Assembly (NCBI GenBank): GCA_028023455.1
Contig: JAQFVV010000013.1
Span: 498,001 to 562,000, forward strand
Direction of reading: 5' to 3'
Length of the DNA stretch: 64,000 nt
From: Epiperipatus broadwayi
Lineage: Eukaryota > Onychophora > Udeonychophora > Euonychophora > Peripatidae
In this document: positions 1-12,054 of the stretch, in pieces
How positions within the stretch are numbered: the stretch's first letter is position 1
Layout of the letters: every line of letters starts with the position of its first letter
The notes under the pieces: model-generated
What the model saw: the letters and a program-made list of their open reading frames with translations, nothing else
Databases searched by the model: none
Told to the model about the DNA's origin: nothing
Made by a program: the position numbers and the translations under genes

Positions 1-120
1 AGATTTACCACTTTGCAGATGACACATATGAGGCCACAGCAGTATTCTCCTTCATCATGTTCTGGCAGTAGAACAACAATAGAGCAAAAGACTGGGAGGA
101 AAATTGATGTTCTATCTAGT
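1..120 (+). other. short open segment at the window edge, possible end of an exon
   Basis: The first 67 bases stay open in one frame and end in a stop at about 69-71; the last residues read roughly YEATAVFSFIMFWQ. Another frame has an ATG at 19 and runs open into the TA repeat. Base composition is less AT-rich than the DNA that follows. I do not recognise a family. It may be the tail of an exon from a gene lying to the left, or chance. Confidence 0.18.
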
Positions 121-121
121 A

Positions 122-148
122 TAGCTATATATATATATATATATATAC
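122..148. repeat. TA dinucleotide microsatellite
   Basis: An uninterrupted run of alternating T and A. Similar runs occur near 8528-8552, 24555-24570 and 57059-57154. Confidence 0.9.
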
Positions 149-343
149 CATGTGGCTAGTATATTATTATTAACAATGAAATGATTTTAATAACTAATAA
201 TAAAATAATTACTATATGATGGAATGATTATGAGTCAGTGAGCAAGACTAAGACATGAAACAAAGTTAAAATTAAAACAAATTTAATAAAGTTAAATTTT
301 GAAATAATAATTAAAAACAAATTACAATATCTAGGTGTTTGAT

Positions 344-680
344 CTCACATGCAGCTGATTAAGGAATGTTTACATTAAGTTTGGGTTCACACGCAAGTAA
401 TAGTTTAGATATATATTTTTTATGGCTGAGGTTTACACAACTTGGTCTACATATATAGGTGGTATGTGAAATCACTCGCAGGTGATATTAAGTTTCTAGT
501 TACCAATTTTCGGATTTCTTACATATACATGTGCTTATCACTTGTAGGTGATAATTTAATATTAAGCACTTCTGGTTTATATATAGCATTTTAATCATTC
601 GCAGATTATTGTAGTTTGTAGAGTACAGATATTTAATTTACTTAGCTATATATATGAACCACTCACAGGTGAGGAAATTA
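344..680. repeat. degenerate tandem repeat with a hairpin core
   Basis: A small inverted repeat of the form ATCACTCGCAGGTGAT recurs at 471-486, 537-552, about 593-610 and 657-674. Weaker versions lie at 344-360 and 388-400. Spacing is about 57-66 bases. Between the cores lies variable AT-rich sequence, often with a TATATA stretch. The stem bases are kept better than the spacers, and some changes are paired. No ORF spans it. It could be an old minisatellite or a set of repeated protein-binding sites. Confidence 0.55.
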
Positions 681-2465
681 TAATACAATTGAATTGACCT
701 TTTCATGAGCTTTAATATTAATTTTATGACTAAATGAATTTGCTCATGATTATCTATGCCTAGTTTATGCTATAATAGGAGCTAGATTTGCTTTATAGTT
801 AGCGGAAGTGAACATAAAGATTTATAAAGAGTATTACACTTTACTAAGCACGAATAATTAATATATTCTCTATATAGCTAATATACATTTTAAATTGGAT
901 TTGAATTCAGATCAAAGCTGAAAATAACAATTATAATGGAGGGATGAACTGATTATTGGCAGCCAGACTTCAGATACTATGGCATATGGAAAACATACAA
1001 TTCTGAGTCTTTTGCATCTCGTATATGTGCCTTATTCACGGGATTTTTACCAAATAACGGTTCCCTTTGATTGAACTCATTGCTGTGAAATAGGAGGCCT
1101 TTAGTCTGGATGATCAAGCAATATATTTAAGTGGGAGTCTCATGCTCCATTTCTAAGGATGCAGAATGGGGAGGTTCGAACCCGTCCACCATCTGAAGAA
1201 AGATAATTGCCTGAACTGAGTACTGGTGTAGCCCTAACACATATACCCAGTAAAGAATACAGCAATAAGTGAGTATGCCATAGCGTTTCTTAAGGAAACA
1301 TACATACCGCTGATAACATTATCATATAATAAAAATTTAAGACACTAAATAATAGTTTCCTTCATGAAACTACCCTGTATCAGCTCATATGATAGTATTT
1401 ATAATTATACTATTAAGGAAAATTTATGAATCCAAGTTATAAAGCTATCTATATAGGCTTTTATTTCTCTAGGATTACAGAATATGGAGGAAAGTTACAA
1501 TATAGAATTATAGATTTATGCTGCATTTTATCACTTTAACTGAATATTGGTTTAATATTATATTCAAAAGCCAATCTATCTTAGAATAACAGTAAGCTTG
1601 TAGTTATATCTCAATTAAGATATTTTATCCATTTCAAAACAGGGCTTTAGTTTGTGCGTCAATATACGCGAAATTACATATATACATATATACGGGAGAA
1701 TCTATATTTACTTCTCACTAATGATTTAATTACGAATAAAACTCGGTTTTGAATACATATAGCATAAACAATGACACAATTAAAATAATAAGATTTGGCA
1801 TAGACATAAATTAAAAAAATGCATATTTAAAATAAGATAAGATTTCACATAAGTGAAATCTGGAATTTGGGTTTGTTTTAGAATGAAACCTATACGATAT
1901 TTGGTGAAATTTGATTGATTTAGTTTATGATATCTTGAAGTTGATTAGAAAATTAACGAGGGAAAATATTATCGTTAACTTAAAATATATGAAATAGCTT
2001 AGAGATTTAACTATTATTTTAAAATATATCATTTAAATTATATGTAATAAAATTCATAGTAAGCATTAAATTTAATTAGATTTAATTATATTAAACTAAG
2101 TACATAAAACCAAATCAATCATAATTATGTTCGATAAGTAAACCAATACATAAAATCAAGTCAAAAAATGAAATATGTTTTCAATGCAAATAACTCACAT
2201 TTTGAAATAATAAATTATAAATCAATCAGTCAATGAATTATTTAATGAATCATAAGAATAAATGGCTTTATAAATCAGGTTAAATCAGTTTGCAAATGAG
2301 TTTGTAAATCAGACAAGATTTTAGGGTTTAAAATAAAGTTATTAAATCATTTATAGTTTAGGCAAGATTTTAGGAATAAAACAAAACAAAAATTTATATT
2401 TAGAAGTAAGTTTAGTTTACATTATTATTATGGCCATTGATTTAGATTAAGCTAGCATTTTAGAG
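681..2465. other. AT-rich intergenic stretch, no gene seen
   Basis: Mostly A/T-rich sequence with many stops in all frames. From about 1700 to 2450 it is very A-rich. The only structure I see is the tRNA-like segment at about 1105-1190. Confidence 0.6.
1105..1190 (+). repeat. tRNA-like segment, possible SINE head
   Basis: A perfect polymerase III B-box, GGTTCGAACCC, lies at 1173-1183. A loose A-box-like TAGTCTGGATG lies about 65 bases upstream, and a GGAG/CTCC stem between them resembles an anticodon arm. The A-to-B spacing is long for a tRNA and the fold is imperfect, so I read it as an old tRNA-derived SINE head rather than a functional tRNA gene. Confidence 0.3.
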
Positions 2466-2475
2466 ATGAATTTAG

Positions 2476-2691
2476 TTGAAAGCTTTAGAATTGAAGTATT
2501 TACCATTTTCTTCTTTTTTCCATACTGGCAAGTTATTTCTTCATTATGGGACCTCTTTAGGTGTTATGGTTGTTACTGCATTTCTTACCGCATTAGGCAG
2601 CTTCTCATCGGAGGAGGAAGGCAAGATTTTAGGCTTTTACCCCAACATGGTCATCATCAACGCTATTTCAAGTACTTTATTAAAATTGTAA
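2476..2691 (+). other. less AT-rich open island, unrecognised
   Basis: A 71-codon open frame in sequence noticeably richer in G+C than its surroundings. The predicted peptide has one hydrophobic stretch (around residues 25-43, GVMVVTAFLTALG) followed by an acidic SSEEEG turn. It ends in a stop shortly before 2692. The overlapping frame starting at 2466 is also open. I do not recognise the sequence. It could be a transposon coding relic or an exon; nothing nearby decides it. Confidence 0.18.
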
Positions 2692-2699
2692 TCTAGAGA

Positions 2700-5143
2700 G
2701 TGTCTGAGTGTGTTTAAAGATGGATGCTACAGGTCATATACCAGTGTAACCACCCTCTCCTTCGTTATATTATTTTTAGATTCACCTTCCTAGTTTACTC
2801 ACTGTTTCTAAAATTCAGTGGAATCCCGCTGTGATTTTTTTTCATTTAGGTCAATTTTAACCTGAGTGACATGCAGTAATATTCAGTTTTCCCCAATCCA
2901 AATCTGATTTTAACTTTAATTAAAATTGGGTCAATTTTCAGCAAGCAGGATTAACTTTTGTGGCATCGCTATTACTTATTACTAGAAAAACAAACCTAAA
3001 ATTATGGAAACACATTTTGTTATATATGTAACTCAACTGTTTAATTTAGCGATATATGCAGAATTATATAATTTCAAATATTATTAATTTAATAAATATT
3101 TTAAAATAAAGAAATTTTTAATGTTTTAAATTCTGTTAGCATTATTCTTCTAGCATATATGTAGTCTTGAGTTACATATACAAGTCATTTTTCATTTAAT
3201 TATTATTAGAAATATATATGTGCGCATTTATAGAGGTTTACGTATATAAATGCAATTTTCTTTCTATATGTAGATATATATGCACACATACATGGTTAAT
3301 GTATTGAGGTTTAAATTTAGCCAGGTTTTTATGATAATATTAGCAGGATATACGAGAGTTTGGTGGCTATTACATATAAAAGAATAGTACTATAGAATAT
3401 AGTAGATGAAACAGTTGGGTTGTAAAAGCTGACTGTTTCAGTATTATACAAGTGATGTGTATTAAATTGGAATCTTTAATATGATACACAATGGATTTTT
3501 TTGCATGTACAAGTTTAAGAATTCCTTTACTTGTTTTACATTATTATCTAATATACTGTTTAATGGTTATGAAAGATCTAATAGAGAATATGCTCTTAAA
3601 ATTGAATATTTTTACTAAATTGTGTTTTTCAAGATGATAAACTATTTAATAAAAATGATGTGCAAATTAGCTATAGATCTTTACTTGTGATAAATATATA
3701 TAATGATTTGCATTTCCAAAAATTAAATTCTCCAAAAATACAAACACTGTATTTACTGTTCCATTTTTTCTGATAAGACAAAAAAATATATTAAATCAGA
3801 TTAGGAAAATTATTTAACCATTGGTTACATTTATTTATTGTGTCATATTTTTGTCATGTTGATGATGAAGTTTCTATATAGTTGAAGTCAGTTTCAGAAT
3901 AATGATTGCTCTAACCACAACCTAGAAATTATTAGATACTTAACATTTTTAATGGCATGGCATGCTTATGATTTTTTTATTTAGTAGTCAGAAAGTTGTT
4001 ATTTAACTATTATTACCCAAAGATTAAAGCCTGAAGTTATTGTAAGTTGGTCAGCTCAGTGTACTATTTTAACTATAACTGTAATCTTTAATAAGATATT
4101 TGTACAATCAAATAAACATTTTTCTTGATGCTACTATATGTAGGGGATTCAAGTGATATTAATTTTATATGTCCTTTCTATATTTTTTTAAAACTTGTAA
4201 ATATTACCTATTACTGAAAAAAATTGATTATTCTTCACACAACAGGATGATGATGGAAACCAAAACACCTCTTGCATTAGTCAATTTTTTTTCATCATAG
4301 GTAATGTTTAGAAGTTTAGAAAACACTGTACAGGGCATATGAAGATTTAATATTGTTTCAATTAATTATACAACTAAACGAAAAAATTATTAAAAATCTT
4401 ACCATTATTCAAATAAATAAAGATAGCAAGAATAGAGGGCATCTTGATATCAGATAAGAGTTTTTTTCAATCCATGGAACTTTATGTAGATATAGCTCTG
4501 AAATTAGACATATGTATTAAAGTATTTTTTAAAAATAAGATTTACGTTTATATACAGATCTTTATTTTTTTTTCATGAAATAGTTTTCTAAGATATTATT
4601 TGGATAATGATAGACTTCCTTAGCTTTAATGCATCAGCTGAAGTAGATGAATTCTTGCATGAAACACGTCCAAAACATTTGGTAAATGCTATGCAATTTT
4701 GAACATTTTTGAAAATCTCTTTCACTGAATAGTTTAGAAAATTGTTTAAAACTTCAAATTTTCTATAAATAAATGTACACATTTTTTACTCTTTTAAATT
4801 CCATTATGTTTAAAGCAGAAAATTATTTTATTAAATGTTTTATTCTAAAATATTATCTTTAATGGCAATCTTTTATACTATTTGTCATCTTTAAAAAGCA
4901 GAATTTTTTTTTATAACTAAATCCAATTTATAGCTGAAAATACTTTTAATCTTTGATTTGTAAATTTTGCAGAAAATTTTTTAAATAAAATTTTTAAAAT
5001 GCAGTAGAATTGCCTTATCCTTTTCATGTGGTTCAAATCATTCTCCCCCACTGTTCTGAATAACTGAAATCCAAATTCTACATGATATATATTTTAATCT
5101 CATACATATATGTATATACAATGAAAATGCTTTTACATTACAG
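2700..5143. other. AT-rich intergenic stretch, no gene seen
   Basis: Stops are frequent in all frames. A small segment at 4246-4300, preceded by a pyrimidine-rich AG and followed by GTAATG, is open and could be a mini-exon, but 55 bases is too little to support a call. Nothing else stands out. Confidence 0.55.
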
Positions 5144-5158
5144 TATGTATATCCTTTT

Positions 5159-5267
5159 TTTTTCTCATATGTCATAGCATCAGCTGGGACGCGAACCCAC
5201 AACCGTCTGCAACCAACTACTCGCTTGCAAGGCGGATGCGATGACCTTTTGGCTAACAATGCTTGAC
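5159..5267 (-). mobile_element. tRNA-derived short SINE, copy 1
   Basis: On the minus strand the sequence has a tRNA-like head: A-box TTAGCCAAAAGG, a possible anticodon loop CTTGCAA, and B-box GGGTTCGCGTCCC. It ends in an A-rich tail, seen as the T run at 5156-5163. Imperfect direct repeats of about 14 bases flank it (5145-5158 and 5268-5281; ATGTATATMCTTTT), as expected for LINE-driven insertion. Two relatives lie at 37233-37318 and 38802-38902, also on the minus strand. The whole element is little more than the tRNA part plus a short 3' piece (GATGCTATGNCA) and poly-A. Confidence 0.75.
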
Positions 5268-5281
5268 ATGTATATACTTTT

Positions 5282-6599
5282 AATACAATTATTTAAAAAT
5301 ATAGATAAAGAAGCCAACAAAAATAGTTATCAAAAAATAATGTTGAATAATATTTTTAACTTACATATGTATATACATACAATACAAACATTTTAATGCT
5401 GTATATAGTTTATACAAATCGATTATACATTGTTTAAAAATTATGTGTGTGTATATATCAACAAAAATTACTATTTTTATTTTATTCTGTTTATGATGAA
5501 AATTGAAATTGAACATGATGAAATTCAATAAACTTAATGTGTAAATGATTTTAGAATGTAAATTATAAGCACATGCATGTATGTACTGCAAAAATAACAG
5601 CCGTATTCTTGAAAGGATTCACATGCACAGAACTAATCCACTTACAATTTTATTCATCACTGTCATTGGTTGAATAGTGCATAATATAATCAATATCATG
5701 TACAAAAGTCTCTCATACTAATGCTTAAGAGAAAAATATAATTTTATAAAGCATTTAAAAATGGCTTCCCAAGCAGATTTTATCATTAATGCTTATAAAA
5801 ATATATACACTTATATGTTTATCATTCTTCTTCTTAATGAATAAAGCTAGTGAATTGTATAAACAAACAGAAATGCTCACACATATAAAACAAATAATTT
5901 AATATAGAATAGAATTATAAATTTGATATTAGAACACTAAAACATTTTAAAGTAAAGCAATTATATTTCAGATTACATTTTTATTATGAACAGAGAGTTC
6001 TTACATTTTATATTATTTTTACATTCCTGGAAGCATATGTGTTTAAATTTAGATTTAATAAAATTATTTTGTATTGATTTACTTTACTAGAATATTTATT
6101 GAATAATATTATTTATTAAAAGGTTATGATTTATTTATTTTAAATAAATAATTGTAATATTATTTTAAACCTGGAAATAAAAATAAAGCAATTGATAAAG
6201 CTTGAAATTATTTTCTTTCTTTTTATTTTTGAATGGTGTTCATAAAGTTTTAGCATGTTGATTTAAAAATCACAGCTTCTATAGTCTGCATCCCCCCCCT
6301 GGAATACCATGAAACCTCAGTGCATAATGGGAAATATGTTGTAATCCAGACATCAGCTGATCAATAAGTATAAAAGGTGAATTTTGGAAAAACAAAATAG
6401 TCTTCAAAAAATTTGATTGCCATCAAAATCTGGGCAAGTCAAAAACTTTAAATAGTCATTTTGTTCACCTTTAAAATTAGTTAGGCTAATCCAGTTTAGG
6501 CATTTTGTCTTTTTCTGGGGAAAGTGGAGAGTAAAAAGAGTTTAAATATATATGAAGTAAACAGAATATTGGATGAGAGTTAATTTATGATAATAGCAA
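5282..6599. other. AT-rich intergenic stretch, no gene seen
   Basis: AT-rich with frequent stops. A C7 run lies near 6292-6299. I see no coding or repeat structure beyond simple A/T runs. Confidence 0.6.
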
Positions 6600-6927
6600 G
6601 GAAAGTAGTTTACTGTTTAAGGCTCAATCAGAATTTTTAGCAACAAGGGAATATACACATAAATGGAAAAATATGGGTGATTTATTTTGTAAGTTATGTA
6701 GGGAAGGCATAAAAAATATTAGGCATCTGTTAATTGAATGTAAATGCCTACAAGCAGAAAGGGTACAAATAATGAAGTTGTGGAAGAATAAATATAAACA
6801 AAGTGATTATACAGAAAGGGTATTCTTGGTTTTTATGCTGGGTTTGGGAAAAGATAAGGCAGATTTAGATATAAAGGCTATGGAGTTGACAAAGTTTATA
6901 TTCTGGAAATGGGATGGAGCAGGATAG
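6600..6927 (+). pseudogene. LINE 3' coding relic (zinc-binding segment)
   Basis: An open frame from 6673 to 6927 contains FCKLC followed by IRHLLIECKCLQAER. This matches the C-x2-C ... H-x4-C pattern of the small zinc-binding segment found after the reverse transcriptase in many LINEs. Coding-like sequence continues upstream to about 6600 but is interrupted by a stop. It lies just upstream of an RT fragment at 7165-7490. Since this segment normally follows the RT, the two are separate truncated pieces, not one element in order. Confidence 0.6.
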
Positions 6928-7164
6928 AGAAGACTATAGATAAAACTTAGAGTGAGGAATGAAAGTTAATGTAAGGTGTCTAACAGGTTTTTCTGGGCAT
7001 AGTAGCTGAGAGATTCCTGTCTCGAAAAAGGAGAAGCTAGCAGTGCTTCACATCAAAATAATATAACTCGGAGAAATGCAAGGAGGTTTTCAATTGGATA
7101 AGTATATAGAAAATAGTTGATTTGTAATCATACAATTTATAGATATACATATGAATACAGGTAT

Positions 7165-7490
7165 ACTTATATATATGGTTTTTATAGATATAGAGAAGGC
7201 AAATGATAGAGTAAATAGAAATAGATTATGAGTAAGTTTAGAAAATTTGGGAATTAATGGACCCATAGTCGATCTCATTAAGAAATTGTATGAAAATAAT
7301 TACTATACATATCAATTAAGAAATATAGAATCATTTAAAGTTAAAAATGGGATGGGATTAAGGCAAGGATGCCCTATGTCACCTATTTTGTTTTTGTTAT
7401 ATTTGAGAGAAATGGAGAGAGCAATGGAAAGATTAGGAAGAGGGGTGGAGATATCATTAATACCATCATTATTTAATTGCTTGAATTTTC
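7165..7490 (+). pseudogene. LINE reverse-transcriptase relic
   Basis: Translated in one frame, the sequence reads FIDIEKANDRV near 7180 (RT motif A region, with N in place of the usual F of KAFD), then after one stop near 7228 GINGPIVDLIKKLYENN, and GLRQGCPMSPILF at about 7360-7395 (the conserved RQGCPLSP block). The frame stops at 7526-7528, well before an F/YADD catalytic box, so the domain is truncated. It is a dead fragment of a non-LTR retrotransposon different from the RTE copies elsewhere in the window. Confidence 0.75.
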
Positions 7491-7529
7491 CACTTGTATT
7501 CAAATCTCATATCTCAAAACAGGATTAAT

Positions 7530-9234
7530 CATTGTATTAATTTATTTTTAATCTTATTATTTAAAATCTATTTATTTTAACATTAATATACTTAAGTGAG
7601 TTATTTTTCAATATACGCAATACATTCTTTTAGTCTTTGATTCGCCATAGTTTATATAATTTATTAGTCTCTCTTAAGTTTAACCACATTAAACAAATCT
7701 ATTACTATTTTAAAATATGAAATTTTATAATTTATTCTAACATTTAAATATTATCTTTTTTAAGTCATTTATTCTATTTTATATAATTTTCTTTAAAACT
7801 TTTGTATTCTTATATTTATTAGCTATACTCACAACCCTGAAAAACAGATTATTCTCATGTAGAAGACCACATGGCTGACAGTGAAAGGAATAAAACATTA
7901 TTCATTTTAATGTATATATTAGCAACAGCAAATTTATGGCAAAAATAGATTTCAGATTTTTTTGTGTGGTTTGTTTATTTTATTGATTGCTTTGAAGAGT
8001 TGATTTTTTTTTCAAAACCATTTTTTCCAGGTTTATAATTGTTTGGAGATTATTTTAATAAGTCATGAATCACTGTAAATTGCTTTATGCAGTTTATAAC
8101 AAATCAATGTGGGAAGATGTTAAACAAAATTTAGATAGTATAATAATTTAATAAAAAAGAAATATCACTATTATTTATGAAATATATATTTAAAAACAAT
8201 GTCTGGAGACAAGCTGCATATGAATTTCTTTATTACAAAAGAAAAAAATCATTTATATTTAAATAATGTAAAATATAATGTTTGCTTATATTTTCTTTCA
8301 AAAATGTGTTTTATAATTAGTTTTATATATGTGTGTGTTTGTGTTTTGCATTTATATTTGAGAAATAAAAAAGTATGATGGAAAATATTCAATTCCTTAG
8401 TGAACTAAAACTTAATTTGATATTTTCTTCAATCATGAGCTGAGAAATAATCTAAAAATTCAATAAATTTGAGATATTAGTATATTTTAAAAAACTATAT
8501 TAAGTTTCATATGATTACTTCCTCGTGTGTATATATATATATATATATATTGTAATGGAAAGAAGAAAATGATAAATCTTGAGAATAGGATATGTTGGGT
8601 TTTTCTAATTCGTGCTATCAATGTTGTTAAGTTTATCATGTAGGATAAATACTTTCCAACATTCCTTCATAAGTGTACAGCAAAAAAGAAGACTCCTAAC
8701 CGGATTTTCTATTTCTCAGACGATGATTTTTTTTTCCAGATAAATAAATTAGCACATAATTGTATTTAAAATTTTAGTATAAAATAATAAATATGCTTTT
8801 AACATTTTTAATTCCACAATTGTTATATCCCCATTAACTTTATTATTAATGCATTAACATATTTAAATGAAGCAAATTTGTTTGTTTCTTGTAAGCATGG
8901 CGGAAAAATAATATGCATTGTGCATGCATATGGTGCATCATCTTTTAATCAATTTGTTTCTTTTTTTAAAATAATATTTTCAAAATAGAGTATGATTTGT
9001 ACGTTTTTTTTTAAATTAATTTTTCATAAAAGGTTTTTTACAAAAACATTATAGAAAAAAAAAAAACACACAGAGAATTCATGTGCAGAGATTTTAAATT
9101 CAATCGATAGGTAATTTCAAAATAAGCACAATATTACTTATAAAATCAAATTTATAAATAAAATCTTACTTATTACATTTTTAATATTAGTTTGTTGACG
9201 AAATTGGCCATGTAAAAATGTATATATTTATGTA
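7530..9234. other. AT-rich intergenic stretch, no gene seen
   Basis: No open frame of note. It contains a TA microsatellite at about 8528-8552 and several poly-T/poly-A runs. Confidence 0.6.
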
Positions 9235-10185
9235 TATGATATATACGTTTATGTAATAAAAAATAAAAATAAGGAGATTATATTCATGTAAACATAAATA
9301 AGTTTTGCATTTGATGTTGTTAGGCCACTATCTATTGCTACTAACTGACAATTATCTTGAAGCTAAACAACTTTCCTCCATTAACCTATAATAGCTCTTT
9401 TATTGAGGTTTATTGAAGAAAAAGAAGGTCCTCTTTTACTTCAAACCCAAATTGTTAAATGGATTTAAACCTAGAAAGTTATTTTTATAGATATTAGAAA
9501 GTGAAAAAAATAACATCTTTTTGACATTCTGAAAATAATACTGTAAACTTTATTAGAAAATTGCATAGGTTGAATTAAATATTTTTATGGATTGTTGTTA
9601 TATTAAAGAATAGGCATAATGAGGTTATGTCCATGTTAACAGAGATACGTTTAGCTTTTGGCATTTTAAGGAAACTATGAATTATTACTAATTGACAATT
9701 CTACTGAAGCTAAACAATTTTTTTCCATTAACCTCTAATAACTATATAATAACTAAACTTATCTCTGTTTACATGCATATAATCTCTTTATGTCTATTTT
9801 TTATTATAATAATAATCCATGAAAATATTTAATTCAACATATATAACTCTCTGGAAAAGTTTAAAATATTATTTGGAGAATGTCAAAAAAATGTTATTCT
9901 TTCACATTCTAATATCTATAAAAGTAACTGTCTCACTTTAAACTCATTTAATAACTTGGCTTTGAAGTAAAAGAAGGTTTTTTTTCCTTCAATAAATCCC
10001 AACAAAAGAGCTATTATAGGTTAAGGAAGAAAAGTTTAGTCCCAGGAGACTTATCAATTAATAGTGACTGATGGCTTTTGGCAACATAAATAGCTAAAGT
10101 TATCTCTGTTTACATGGATATAAACTATTTATGTCTATTCTTTATTATAATAACAATCAATGAAAATATTTAATTCAACATGTAT
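9235..10185. repeat. complex foldback (inverted) repeat, about 430-bp arms
   Basis: The left block (about 9240-9655) is matched in reverse complement by about 9750-10180. Landmarks: CCATTAACCTATAATAGCTC at 9379 pairs with GAGCTATTATAGGTTAAGG at about 10007, and TGACATTCTGAAAATAAT near 9520 pairs with the opposite strand near 9875. A further partial direct copy (CTGAAGCTAAACAA ... CCATTAACCTCTAATAACT, 9694-9740) sits at the centre. The arms differ at many positions, so the structure is old. No transposase is visible. Confidence 0.7.
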
Positions 10186-11199
10186 ATATGTGCTTCTATA
10201 TATAAATTATGTACACTCAGTAATTTTTTTTCCAAATTATAATACACTAATGTTATTATTAAGTAAATATTTAAAAACAAATTATCATTTATTCTAATAT
10301 TTCTTTTGTTAAGAAAAAGAGACTCCCCTAAATAAATATCTTCATTTTATTATTTGCATTAAAAATGAAATAACAAGAGTTCTTATTTTTACAAAAGAAG
10401 TTGGTAGAAATATAATCAGTAAATTATGTATCATTTGAATTACAATTTTATATAGAAAAAGTTAAAATTAATAATAATTAGATCTAAATGTAAATATCAA
10501 AACTTGTAATTTGTAAATAAAATTAAAATTAACAACCTTAAAAAATGTTTAAATTCTTTATTTTTATTTTATAATAAGATTGCTGGTTTTTTTTTTACTT
10601 TTAGTGCTTTTTTACATTACATTAGTTTTATGAAATATATAATATTTACTCTTTTGTAATCTAAGGCTACAGTGAAAGCATCTTCATACAATACATAAAA
10701 GTCAATAAATTGTGTATTGATCTAAAAGCTAAGACAAATATTCAAATGGAACATTTACATGCAAGATTTTTCTTCCTTACTTTTTCATTCTTGCTAAATT
10801 TATTGAATATATTATTTTACTTATAAAAAATGCTTACCGTCAAGTAAAGGTTAACATTATTAAAAAAATGATCTATGACTATAGTCTATTTTTATATCCA
10901 CATTCTTAATATTGTAATTTCAATAACCAGCAATTTGAAAAATAAAAAAAGTAGAAAGTAATATAAAATGAATTTTTAATTTTTAAAATTACATGAAACA
11001 TCACACACACACAACATAGTTGATTGCTACTATTTTTCTGATAACTATTGTAGATTGAATTTTACAAAATTAACATCACTTGGATATTTATCTTGTTTGC
11101 ATTTCATTAAGAATTTTCAGTACTGTTTTATTAGCCACCATACACCACTTGATGGCACTGTTTGTATTCAAAAACATATTAATTTAACTTTCCTGGGCT
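10186..11199. other. AT-rich intergenic stretch, no gene seen
   Basis: AT-rich with frequent stops. A short CA run lies near 11002-11013. Nothing else to report. Confidence 0.6.
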
Positions 11200-11720
11200 G
11201 GCCATTTTTTTTTTCAAATTTATGTTATTCTTATAATACTAAATTAAACATTTAATCAAAAGTAAAAAAAAAAAACACTTTTTATTTCCAAATTTACATC
11301 ATTTTTCTAATACTACATTAAACATTTAAGCAAAATTTAAAAACAAAACACTTCATTAAAAAAATAACCAGCTGACTTTATTTTTTAGCTGATCAAAAGT
11401 AAAAAACAAAACCAAACACTTCTTTTTATTTCCACATTTACATTATTCTAAATAAAATTAAAAAACAAACCAAAGAAATTCATTGGAAAAGTAATCAGCT
11501 GACTGATTTTGTATTTTACCAGCTGACTTTGTTTTTAAATCTGTAATCTGGGCCAGACGTTTTCTTTCAAATTTATATTATTCTTATAATATTAAATTAA
11601 ATGTTTAAACAAAATTAAAAAACAAAAACAAAACACTTCATAAAAAAAGTACTCAGCCGACTTTGTTTTTTATGCTAATCAAAAGTAAAAAACAAAACTA
11701 AACACTTCTGCAGTCACATG
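11200..11720. repeat. degenerate tandem repeats with CAGCTGACTTT motif
   Basis: Two similar blocks start near 11190 (GGGCTGGCC) and 11549 (GGGCCAGAC), giving a period of about 350. Each holds shorter repeats of TTATTCTTATAATA..AAATTAAA, AAAACAAAACACTTC and CAGCTGACTTT or CAGCCGACTTT. The copies are diverged. The field runs directly into the possible transposase relic at 11700-11886 and may be part of the same old element. Confidence 0.5.
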
Positions 11721-11886
11721 AGTGTCATACAAACTGGTGTCTTTCCCTACAAATAGTCATATCTTTGCACACATACATTGCTTGGCATATGGCAGGATGT
11801 TATGTGCCTGCAGAAAGGCAACAGCATCAGCTTCTGCATTATGCAAATTCCATACTTTTAAATGTTCATTGTTGCCTTCAGCCATT
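11700..11886 (-). pseudogene. possible Merlin/ISXO2-like transposase N-terminal relic
   Basis: From an ATG at 11884 on the minus strand, 41 codons are open and relatively G+C-rich. The peptide has EADAVAFLQAHNILPYAKQCMC at residues 14-35. With one frame change it continues into MTICRERHQF and then a CDC pair. A helix ending in a leucine-proline turn, followed by a cysteine zinc ribbon (C-x-C ... MT ... C-x-C), resembles the start of ISXO2/Merlin-type DDE transposases. The catalytic core is not seen. This is pattern recognition only. Confidence 0.35.
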
Positions 11887-12054
11887 TTATTTATCTCATC
11901 TCATCGAGAATGTGAAATTTCACATGAATCCACCACATTGTGTTCTGAAAAAGCCTTTCCAAATTTCTGCCACCTTCCAAGATGCATGGAAAAGCATTCT
12001 GACAGGGTAATAATTATTACAATGCAATACTACTATAGTTGATGTGGAGACAGT

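Noticed and set aside
344-680. CRISPR array
   Set aside because: Repeats are degenerate, spacers are not unique inserts of fixed length, and the window is eukaryotic.
1173-1183. Functional tRNA gene suggested by a perfect B-box
   Set aside because: No closing acceptor stem and a poor A-box; better read as a SINE head.
5038-5259. 73-codon minus-strand ORF
   Set aside because: It overlaps a tRNA-derived SINE and has no independent support.
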